Positions 54,919-64,000 of a stretch of DNA of 64,000 nt are shown here, piece after piece. A program made the translations under genes and the position numbers. The notes beneath the pieces were generated by a model. The model made no database searches. It worked only from the letters and a program-made list of their open reading frames with translations, and was not told the DNA's origin. Source of the stretch: Pyrenula massariospora (Eukaryota > Ascomycota > Eurotiomycetes > Pyrenulales > Pyrenulaceae); assembly GCA_021030905.1 (NCBI GenBank), contig JAGFMI010000001.1, forward strand, positions 1,116,001 to 1,180,000, given 5' to 3'. Position 1 is the first letter of the stretch. Each line of letters starts with the position of its first letter.

Positions 54919-56958
54919 ATGAAAGAACTTACTGAACCTAAGGTGGAGGATGTGGATGAGGCAGGACTGGTCTCGGTGCCTGGGATGGGGATCAATAACC
55001 AGGACTACAGAGATATGAAAAGATTGGGAAAGAAGCAGGAATTTCACGTAAGCGATTGAACCTTTTAGTCGTGTTCGAACTTCACGAATCAGGCGCTTGT
55101 TCACTCGCCTGCTTTTTCTGATCGTTGAAAGCGAAACTTTGGCTTGATCTCCTCCCTGGGCTTTACAGCAGTTTATCAAGCGACATGGGAAATCGTCATC
55201 CTTGTTGTCTCGCTAGGCGTTTTCAGCGGGGGCTTTGCTGGTCTCTTTTGGACTTTCATCGTTACATCCATCTTCTACGCTCCGATTGTCGCCTCTCTCG
55301 CCGAGATGGAATCGATGGCACCAACATCAGGAGGTACGTCACAAACGGTTCGAACGATGCTCTCCCCACTGATGTGGAAGACTAACCGCATGATACTTGC
55401 TCTCTACGTAGGTCAATATCACTGGGTCTCCGAGTTCGCACCTCCCGGGAAACAGAAGGTCTTGAGCTATGCAGCAGGCTGGATGAGCACCCTATCATGG
55501 ATCGCGGCCCAGACAAGCGGCCCCTTTCTCTGCGTCACGCTGGTCGAAGTCATGGCCGACGTAACTAGGGCGAACTTCGCATTTACCAGTTGGCAATACA
55601 CCTTGTTGATGATAGCCCTCATCATCACCGTCATTTTCGTCAACACTTGGGCAGCGCCGATCCTCCCTGCACTGGAGTCTGTGGCGCTTTACGGCCATGT
55701 CATTGGATTCCTCATTGTGATTATTACACTGTGGGTTTGCGCTCCCAAGGCAAGCGCAAGGGAGGTCTTTGCTACCTTTGTGAATGAAAGTGGGTGGGAT
55801 ATGGGTGTTGCTCTCCTGTTAAACCAGGTTAACACGCTTTACTGTATCTTGGGGTCAGATTCAGTCGTGCATGTAGGTAGGAACCTAAGATGCAAAGTGT
55901 ACCTTGCCCCATACGAGGCTGGGTAGCAGAAGTCGTAGAGCACTGGATGATTAGTACCGGCGGCCGTCTCGCTAACAATCAGGTGCGCCATGACTTCTGA
56001 TATCCAGGCTTGTCAAGCGACATTCTGGCTGACATGAGCATTAAAAAGGTATCCGAAGAAGTCTCCGATGCTTCCTTCAGTGTCCCCAGAGTAATGTGGT
56101 GGTCGTATCTCCTAAACTTGGTCAGACAAGCCCATCAACCTCTCAATCATCTCGCTAACTCTCCCCAGACCCTCGGCATCATAACTCTCATAACCATGCT
56201 CTTCTGTTGGGGTCCAGTCCAAGCCGCCATCGACGCCGACGTTCCCTACCTCGTCCTCTTCCAGCAGACAAACTCCACCGGCGTCGCCTTGCTCGACCTG
56301 ATCCTCATCTTCCTCCTCATCTATGTCGGCAATATCACCACCCTCGCCGCCGTCTCCCGCGAGACGTGGGCCTTTGCCCGAGACCGTGGCTTTCCCTTCA
56401 GCCGGTGGATCGCGAAGGTCAGCAATCGCCCCCCCTCCCCCCTCTCCCATCCCTCCCTTTACCCACCCACTAACAGACAACCCGTCCCTAACCTAGATGG
56501 ACCCCTCCCGCGCCATCCCCTTCAACAGCGTCTACCTCACCAGCCTCGTCTCCGCCCTCCTCTGCCTCATCAACCTCGGCTCCACCCTCGCCTTCAACAT
56601 CATCGTCTCCCTCTCCCTCCTCGCCCTCCTCTCCACCTACACCCTCTCCATCGGCTGCGTCCTCTACCGCCGCCTCACCCGCCAACCCTTACCCCCCGCC
56701 CGCTGGTCCCTCGGCCGCCACGGCACCTGGATCAACGCCGTCGCCTTTGCCTACTCCTGCTTCGCCCTCGTGTGGTGCTGCTTCCCCGTCGCGCTGCCCG
56801 TGGATGCCGGCACGGCCAATTACGGCCCCGCGCTGTGGGCCCTGGTCGTCGTGGGCGCCGCCGTGTTCTACGTGGTGCATGGACGCGAACATTACACGCC
56901 GCCCGTGGATTTTGTGGAAGGGAGGAGGGAGGAAGGCGTGGAGATGCAGCATAGTTGA
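54919..56958 (+). CDS. APC-superfamily permease, amino acid/choline transporter type, six exons
   Basis: Plasma-membrane permease of about 12 helices from the fungal amino acid/choline (GABA/choline/Hnm1-like) branch; exact substrate unknown. Exons: 54919-55047, 55132-55333, 55412-55872, 56049-56120, 56169-56417, 56497-56958; 524 residues. The hydrophilic N-terminus ends in KKQEFH, joined to RNFGLISSLGFTAVY. Other family landmarks are EMESMAPTSGGQYHWVSEFAP (spliced inside SGG), GSDSVVH joined to VSEEVSDASFSVPR, and SRETWAFARDRGFPFSRWIAK joined to MDPSRAIPFNSVYL. The GT/AG choice for the third intron (176 nt) rests on restoring the HxSEE(V)xDAS motif. Codons in the last two exons are strikingly C-rich compared with exons 1-4. 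The gene lies 1.07 kb behind the NCS1 transporter, same strand. Confidence 0.9.
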
Positions 56959-57726
56959 TGCGGCGCGGGAGATGTTGAATTTAATTAATGACCATGTACG
57001 GTAGATAGAGGTCGGGCTGGGAACCGGTGAAGCGACTGACTCGAAAATTTCAGCCCTTAGAAATGTACCTAGAGTAGGCGAGCTGACCGGAATCATGGGA
57101 GATGTAATAAGTAGGCTTCCAAAAAGAAATGAAAGGCTTGTTTAACGAGTGCCCTAAATGTGTCTAGGTGCAACTAGCCTTCAAGAAGAGACCGAACACC
57201 ATCCTTCGGTCCCAGCGTTGGACTGTGTTGAATGCTGTTTGTGTAACACACTATTGGCTATAAATAGCTGGATTAATGTCACAATGCAATCAGCGGCTAC
57301 GCTAAAACATCTCGTTTGTTTCATCGACATCTGATTTTCTCATTGCCATTACTGTATGTTCAGGGCTTATGGCCCACATGCTCATCGTATCTCGAAAATG
57401 GTATGTTAACTGTGGGTCCCACTATGCCGATTCTCAATCTGGCGAATGGGACCAAGAAGAGAAGTTTGTTGAGAAAGAAGATGAAGGTGAAGAGTGGTAG
57501 GAAGGGCCTGTGTCCTCAGGAATGCCCGAGACTTTTACCACCACCACCACCGACCACAAACGAGTCGTTTTTCCACAGCCGTACAAATGGTGTTTTGCAA
57601 AGAAGGGCTGATATCCTCCTACCAATCAGGTCATGCCATTCATTGTGCGACATTTCATGACAGTGACAACAGCAAGAAAAAGTTGGCGCTGATGAAGAAA
57701 AAATCCATTCAATGTTTGCTTTTTAA
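56959..57726. other. Convergent 3' flanks
   Basis: Spacer between the permease stop (plus) and the DUF3455 protein stop (minus). Nothing else recognised. Confidence 0.45.
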
Positions 57727-58570
57727 TCATTCGCTCGCCCAGAACCAGTACTCTGCTGCATACTGGACTTCAAATGACGCAGGCATGCCCGCACATGTTG
57801 TAGGTTGTGTTCCTCCGACAGTGTTGAGTCGGTAGACATTCTTGATGCCGCCTGTTGTGCCGTAAATAGTGGACAAGTACAACCATGGGACCGGTGCTTC
57901 TCCTTGAAGACCTTTGTTCGGAGGCTGGGCCGGGGCATTAGAGGCTGCAGTCTTTTGTGCCCGCGCAAACCCGAATTGCTCGCTTGGTACAATGTCTAGG
58001 TCAAAGATGGGTGTCGTGGTGTTTTCGAAGTAGTGGTGACCAGAGAGGGTTACTGAGCTGGGAGGCAGATTGAGAAGCTGAGGCGAAAATGGATCTGGCA
58101 TGGGTACGTTGATGGCTAGACCCGGGAGCATGGCAAGAATATCGGGGTAGGCAGAGGCGACACAGGAGGCGTTGAAGAGGGCTGCTTTGGCGCCAATGGC
58201 CTTTGGAGCTGCCGTGGAATTGTCGCAGGTATAATTCTAAGCAATGTCAGGCTGATGCTTTGCAATAGAAAGATGAGGACAGGGTGAATACCTGTGTGCC
58301 GCGACCTATAGCAACATGTTTGAGAAAAGTACCTGCTGCTGGAGCTGGAAGCACTGGATTCTCGTTGGCAGGCATCGTAGCGTTTGACAGGTCACATGTT
58401 GGGGTATTGTTAGGGTAGTTCGGATTTCGCTTCGCCTCTTCGATGTGGCGGTCGACTGCCCAATAGAACTCGCGCAAAGGAGGTGACCATGGCAAAGTGA
58501 GTGCCTGGCTGGGAGCACAGATGGAAAACTTGGCAGCACAGGCCAGGAGCAGGAAAAGCTGCGTACGCAT
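57727..58570 (-). CDS. Secreted DUF3455-family protein
   Basis: Predicted extracellular protein, 262 residues, of the fungal DUF3455 family, sometimes labelled malate-dehydrogenase-like without functional proof. Exons (minus): 58570-58292 and 58236-57727, intron 55 nt, phase 0. ATG 58570 starts a clean signal peptide (MRTQLFLLLACAAKFSICA). The domain hallmarks are AIGRGTQ joined across the intron to NYTCDNS, KAALFNASC, GHHYF with FDLDI, VPWLYLSTIYGTTGGIKNVYR, and the C-terminal SFEVQYAAEYWFW. Cysteines in TCDLSN, NYTCD, NASC and TTCAG may form disulfides. Upstream frames extending to 58884 in other phases have no signal peptide and were not used. Function unknown. Confidence 0.9.
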
Positions 58571-60540
58571 GGTGCGAGGTGGAGGGTGAAGACGACAGGC
58601 GTGTTTGGTGCTGTGGGAGCCCTCGAGGAAGATGACCGGCGGGGTGGCTTTCGTATTATTTCTTTCGCAAGACAGAAACACAGCAGGAAAGCCACAGGCC
58701 ACTCTGCTCTGAGCACTGGAAAGAGAAATCTGGTCTGTCCGGCAGAGGCAGAGTACGCAACGGCCAACAACGAGCACAGCACCCCAGAGGATAAGGACAG
58801 AGCCAGAAAATTAGGTTGGTGGGTCGGTGGGTAGAGGCAACATAGGAAAATGAAGGAGGATGAAAGGATATATGAACAGTCCACCTACGCTCACCCCGGT
58901 CGGCCATGTCGAGTGGCGGGCGCGAATATGCAGGTCGTTCCTGCCTCCAGACCAGGCGGCCGCCCAGAACAAGACGATATTCTCGCCAGAAGCAGAAGGC
59001 GACAAAAATCTATTTTCATGGAAGGGGGAAAGGTCGCATCCTGGGAAGAGAAGGAGCCGCCAGGGCGAGCTGGGCGGCTTGATTGGGCCCGACCTCCCCA
59101 TTTCGCCAATCAACCCCGGCCCTGGGCGCTTTCACTGGACGGGTAGACCCGTGGGCCGGGGGAGCACGACCACAGCCTGAGTGCCACTATCTGAGACCAG
59201 CGCCGCAACGCTCCCGGGTAAGGATATGACCCTCTCGGGGCCTGTCAGTGGCTGCTTCCGGTGGAATCTCTAGATGCGCGCTCCTTGCAAAAATAGGTTT
59301 AGGCGAGCGGTTGGGAGGGAAATCTTAAAACACCTGCTAAGTTTTAGCGCAACATCCACTCACAGCACGAAACGTTTGCTGTCTGGCGACATGGGCCACC
59401 AAGCAGTCTGTATGTGCCCTTCACTCAGGAGTGCAGCTGTCTGTTCCCTTTCATCATGACTTGCAGTGGAGAGAAACAGCGATGGCGATGCATCACTGTT
59501 TTGCGTCCGTTTATGAGTGAAACCAGACGTGGGAACTCCTCCGTGGCACGACTCGACATGTTTCGCTTGTGCGCTCTCTACGACCAGTGCGTCCACCGTG
59601 GTGCGCGTGCCACTATCAGCTCCTCCGTGAATCCTCGGTAGCAGGAGATGGGCAGACACTAGGCGCAATAGGGGAATGGCATACCCTGTATGATTGCGAC
59701 TACTCATCTTCCAGATCTCTTCCGCAATAGGCAGATTGAGCAAGGCCGTTGCGAAAAAACAGGGCAGTCCACGCGCGCTTCTGAACAAAGGTTGTCAAAT
59801 TTAGAAGCTCAGATCGGTCCAAAGCTCTAGTAAATGCTTGGTGGAAGTATTGGCTGAGGGAAACGCATGGGATCTGGCGGCAACGAGATCCGAGATCCAC
59901 AATGCTCGATTCCTCAGGCCGACGAAGAAACGGGTCAAGAGACTTCGAGGGGAAGCGGATATGGGGAAGAGCCGGTCAAGCGAACAAGTGGGAGTAAAGG
60001 AGCGTGTCTGGGCCTCGGCGGCCGTGGGGGAGACCGGCAACACCTGACCAACCACAGAGCCTCTTGAGCCTGATCTTCCCCGATACGGCCTAGCGAGAAT
60101 GCGCAATTTTAGCACGGCGGTTGTATGGCTCCAGCGGTCATCTTGGCTCAAGAGATGGCCCAATCATTACCGCCGATGGGCCTTCCGTAGGATAAGAATA
60201 GCATCTCGAATATTGAGGGTTCCATTGGCCACGCGGCTGTCAACCCTGCAATTCAACCTCCAAACCATGGACTTTCAGGAATCTAGAGGGCTTGCAACGC
60301 AGATGAACACGCCATGCGTTCATCTTGTTGATCGTCTAAAAATATATATACATGTACCTAGACACTGTCGCCTAAGCGCTGCCTGTCAGGTGTTGATAAT
60401 AAGCGAAAACAGCCTTGCTGGTCCATGAGGTATACCTACATTGCTGCCAGAACAAGTCATCCGTACAGCTGCTTTACTGCGGGCGGTGCCGGGGGGTGGG
60501 GGGAAGCGCATTTGACTGCGACTCCTAGTTCTCCACGATG
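58571..60540. other. 2-kb region without a recognised gene
   Basis: Promoter side of the DUF3455 gene and 3' side of the CASP-like gene. Frames such as minus 59360-59788 (142 codons) are open but have no motif I know, and both strands carry overlapping frames of similar size. Confidence 0.4.
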
Positions 60541-62985
60541 CTACCTTCCAGAAAAGCCTTCTTGCTGCCAATCCCCATGGCTCGAGTCGCCTGCACCTGC
60601 CCCAACCACCGATCCCCCTCCGACTCCCTTGGTAGTTGCCACGACCGCAGCTTCTCCCAGATTGCTCGCGTGCTTCTCAATTTCAACATTTCCCATCCAG
60701 TACAACAGTAGAAACACCATGACATGCAATGCTAAACAATAACCCGCAAACAAATTTCGGCTCGTTCTGGTTGCGAGCACCATGCGCGTGATGGAGAAAA
60801 TCATGCGCTCGGGCAGACTCATCCGTTTGTACGCCCGAGCCGACTCTCGCCCCCGGAATGCCGCAAAGGGCGATATATTCGCCTCATATTGCGAACGGTA
60901 TCTGTCAATTGACGATCCGGCCCCTCTGTCAGGGGAAATGTGCGTTGAGACATGACTCGACGGGTTCCCATAGGCTGAAGATGATGCAGATGGGTGCCCT
61001 CGGTTGTACGTTGACACATACCTCGTCTTCTCGTAAAGGCTGAGGTTGTCTTTCTGCAGTGACGCAACCTCCTGCCTCAACGACGTAACCGAATTGTAAG
61101 TCTTGGCCAGCTCCTCCTCTAACTGCGAATTCTTCTGTTTAAAACGATCTCTCTGCGCCTGGATCATAGGTAGTATGCCTGAACCGCCTCCGACAGGCTC
61201 ACCTGCCCGCAGAGCTTCCAGGTTGGGAACACTTGACCGCCCATCAAATCCAGAAATAATGGAAGATGTCGGCGAGGACCTGCCACGACGCGAAGACTGT
61301 GGATAGCGAGAAGTGTATGTGCCAGCTATGGACATGGCACCAGAGGGCAAGACATTTGAGGCCTCCTGCTGAAGCTTCGTCAGGTCATTCTCAAGCGTCG
61401 ACGATAGATTCTGCGATCTTTCGAGTTCGGAGTTCGTTCTCGAGAGCTCCTCCTGCATATTCTCAAGCTGCCGCTGGAGATCTCGATGGGAAACACGAAG
61501 CACAGTGAGCTCGTCGCCAAGCTTCTTGTTCCGTGCAAGCAGCAGTTGTTCCAGCGTCTCCTTCTTGGGCTTTGTAGCGGAGCCGTTCATTTGCGCCGAC
61601 TCAACCTCGGCTTCCGAGGTATTGTCATACGTAGACTGCTCATCATTCCCATCAGCAGCTCCCAGGAACTCGACTGACTGCAATTAGATTAGCTTGAGAT
61701 TTCCCAGTGACCAAGCGAACCCACCTTTATGACCTCAAGTTCTCTTTTAAGCTCCTCGTAGTCAGACCATTTCTCGACCCTAGAACGAAGATTTTCATTT
61801 TCCGCAACTGTCTGTAGCCGTTGTCTTTCGCCTTGTCGTAGCTTGTTCTCCCATTCATGCTTCTGAGAATCTTTATCATACCGAGCAGCATCAAGTTTTC
61901 GCAGTAGGCTCGAATTCTCTGACCTAAGCCGAAGGAAAGACGGGTCGTCTTCGATGGATGTAGCCTGCCTCTCAGACTGCCGCTGTGAAGCGGCCTGCGC
62001 CAATTCCATGCGAAGTTGTTCATTTCGTGCCTCCATGTCTGCTAGTCTCGTACTCGTCTTCTCTAGGTCTGAACTCAAGATATCCAATTCAGCTGCTGTC
62101 GCGGAGCTTTGCGATTCTGCGCCTGCATCGCTGCCCAATCTTTGAGAGACCTCGTAGCTGGCTTTCATCTCTTTGAGTAGTCGTTCTTGGTTCTCAACTT
62201 TCTCCTCCAACATTCGCTCCTTCGCATCCCAATTACTCTGCTTCTCCTCGAGTACCTTAGTCCACGAGGATTCTATTTCTTTGATTTTGCTATCTTGCCC
62301 ATCTTGAAGCTCTTTGCGGGTGTTTCTTTCCGAAGTAAGTTGACGTTCGGTTTCCTCGAGCTGGCCTGTCAACCGGTTGACATTTCTTTGCAGCTGCTCT
62401 TTCTCGGTACTAAGCTTTGGAACAGTCTCTTCGGACAGGAGCAGGGATTCAATAGAGGCTTCGAGGAGAGGGTACGGGTCTGGAACTTCGGACAGTGAAG
62501 AGTATAGCTGGAGGAAAGCAGACGATGACGTCTTGCCTTGATTGGTTAGAAGGTCTATGAAGGCTTGGTACGCTGTTGTAATTGTTAAAATTTGTCCAAC
62601 ATATTAGAGTTGCATGTTGTACCCTTAAGCAAGGTCTTGTGCTCTGCAATCTTCCCAGCATCATCAAGCTTTCTGAATTCTTTCGTCTTCTGCGCAAGCT
62701 CTTTGCGCTGCACTAGCGAATCACGTTGATCGGCAACAACATCGGAGGCAGTAGAATCGAATCTCAAGATCAAGTTTGAGAGATCAACCCCTGCACGCAT
62801 CATGTCAGTCCCCGAAAGCCAAGTACGTGAAATGTCGTCACTTTACCTTTCCAAGCTGCAATGGCTTTCTGAAATTTATTATCCGTCTCTGTCGGCTGTA
62901 TGTTCTCTTCAATCTTGTCGTTCGGCGTTGCATGGCCGGCCTCCTCAAAGGAAGCTCTCACCTCAGTAGCAGCGAAGACGTCCAT
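60541..62985 (-). CDS. COY1: CASP/Coy1-family Golgi coiled-coil membrane protein
   Basis: Golgi tail-anchored tether-like protein of the CASP (CUX1 alternative product) family; yeast Coy1 acts in intra-Golgi retrograde transport. Exons (minus): 62985-62847, 62790-62623, 62572-61725, 61677-60541; 763 residues. ATG 62985 (MDVFAATEVRASFEE) follows an upstream in-frame stretch that opens earlier, but this start leaves a short leader followed by KFQKAIAAWK-GVDLSNL, as in the family. Heptad-rich coiled coils run from about 80 to 600. The C-terminal CASP domain contains LPMIQAQRDRFKQKNSQLEEEL, YEKTRYVSTY, SLPERMIFSITRMVLATRTSRN and one transmembrane helix at about 694-715. About 45 Gly/Ser-rich residues follow the helix, more than expected. 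Spliced junctions keep frame throughout. Confidence 0.92.
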
Positions 62986-63453
62986 TCTCCAGACAACACC
63001 AGCCGATCGATAGAGTCGCAAAACAAGCCATGCATCACTAGGGGTTTCGAACGATCATGACGCCTCTGAAAACTGTTCACGGCTCTTTGGGTTTGAAGAC
63101 AATTGCGGGCTGCTTAACTGTCCCGAGCTGCCCTACGTGTAATCGGGATCGGCAGTGTCACGGCACGGACGGGTCGGCCGCCGTTGGAGATTTAAAGCTG
63201 CATTGCCTGGATGCACACGCATATACTACATACATGCAAATACTTTCCACTGTCTTCCGAACTTTCTTTTGCAGAATTACGTCAATCTCTCAGATGTCGG
63301 TTATGATTGTGTTTCAAATGTCTCTCATGGCCCCGCGGCCAATCGTTCTTCAGAAATAAATTCTTTCCTAGACCAGATGAACACCATTTTGACCCCTTGA
63401 TCGACGAAGACATTATACTATCTATATTTCACACCCCAACCATATCTAGCTCC
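62986..63453. other. CASP-like gene promoter and HHE 3' flank
   Basis: Short spacer between two minus-strand genes; no coding sequence recognised. Confidence 0.45.
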
Positions 63454-64000
63454 TCACGAGAGAAATTGTAATGGTCGTGGCTGACCATTGAAATGGCAAC
63501 CACAGAACCTCCAAGCTCCACGGTGTTTCCGGTACAGATACCATTTTCCAAGCAGTACTAGAAACCATGGCAGCAAATTTCTCGTCCCACCTTCATAAGT
63601 GAGGTCTTGGGAACCAAGGCACCAAGGTATGTCAACATACTTTTTAGAGAAAAATTAGATATTGTCAGCTGTGATCGTCTGGTATCTCTTTGGAATTCGG
63701 TTGGAAGGTGTCACTCACCAAATCGAGGCCCTTCTGAACTTCAGCCTCCACCTCCAAGAAAAGTTTCTTAACTTTCTCTCCATCCGGGTCATACTCCCTC
63801 AGAGCCAGCAGACTATCAATCTCCTCATGCATGTGTTTTTCTAGCGGTGGACCAAATCCGTCGATCATTCTCTTGACCTTCTTCCCGTCATACCCTTCCC
63901 CACCCTTCTTCTGACACTCCTCCACCCACTCCGCAAACTCTTCGAGTCCGTGCTGAAACGCATCATGCTGATCAAGATTTTCTTGCATTGACCCCGGCTT
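63454..64000 (-). CDS. Hemerythrin-like HHE domain protein, 3' part (partial)
   Basis: C-terminal part of a fungal hemerythrin/HHE cation-binding protein; the 5' end lies beyond the window. Visible exons (minus): 64000-63719 and 63639-63454, with a 79-nt intron in phase 0. The frame continues upstream of the ATG at 63988 (residues before it read PGS), so that ATG is probably internal. The first exon has metal-ligand-type residues in NLDQHDAFQHGLEEF and LEKHMHEEIDSL. The second restores GSQDLTYEGG, a conserved block, and RKHRGAWRF before ending in PRPLQFLS. These proteins bind di-iron or other metals through His/Glu residues; physiological role is uncertain. Confidence 0.87.

Noticed and set aside
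56112-56685. Asp/Glu/Gly-rich minus-strand frames
   Set aside because: Antisense shadows of the C-rich exons of the permease gene.
59360-59788. 142-codon minus-strand frame ending in TAWWPMSPDSKRFVL
   Set aside because: The end looks faintly like a WD or beta-propeller segment, but no repeat or flanking exon supports it.
1-64000. tRNA and rRNA genes
   Set aside because: I looked for GGTTCRANYCC-type T-arms and matching A-boxes by eye and found none that fold convincingly; a covariance search would settle it.

Overview
The window looks like a nuclear segment from a filamentous ascomycete (Pezizomycotina; class not resolved). Three things point there. Genes carry many short introns (about 46-90 nt, a few near 200) with GT..AG ends and CTAAC-type branch points. 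The gene set is typical: plasma-membrane H+-ATPase, AA11 polysaccharide monooxygenase, Zn2Cys6 regulator, fungal HHE protein and DUF3455 protein. An 8 kb AT-rich block has the look of repeat-induced point mutation (RIP). All exon junctions below were placed by eye from splice signals, reading frame and family similarity recalled from memory; no alignment or database search was run.

Left arm (1-21.9 kb). AA11 chitin-type LPMO (-), a gene-poor stretch, YIH1/IMPACT translation regulator (+), acetoacetyl-CoA synthetase (-) diverging from a cytochrome P450 (+), a Puf4/Puf5-type RNA-binding protein (+), origin recognition complex subunit 5 (+) and a DCAF4-like WD protein (+). This is mostly conserved housekeeping.

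AT-rich island (21.9-30.1 kb). No intact gene. It holds degenerate copies of at least five repeat families, including a palindromic MITE-like element in three copies, with short GC-rich remnants that keep many CpG dinucleotides. This fits RIP of a transposon nest.

Centre (30.1-46.1 kb). At the island edge lies a small secreted protein made of two tandem copies of one domain (-), which diverges from a secreted leucine-rich-repeat-like protein (+). Then come a Pma1-type H+-ATPase (-), a BCS1-type AAA ATPase (-) and a Zn2Cys6 transcription factor (-).

Right arm (46.1-64 kb). A 4 kb gene-free stretch is followed by a CHY zinc-finger gene split into six tiny exons (-), an NCS1 nucleobase/allantoin-type transporter (+), an amino acid/choline-family permease (+), a secreted DUF3455 protein (-), a Golgi CASP/Coy1 coiled-coil protein (-) and the 3' part of a hemerythrin-like HHE protein (-) that runs off the right edge. 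The two transporters sit in tandem and may both serve nitrogen-compound uptake. Otherwise the genes are independent units, and no biosynthetic cluster, viral segment, tRNA or rRNA was seen.
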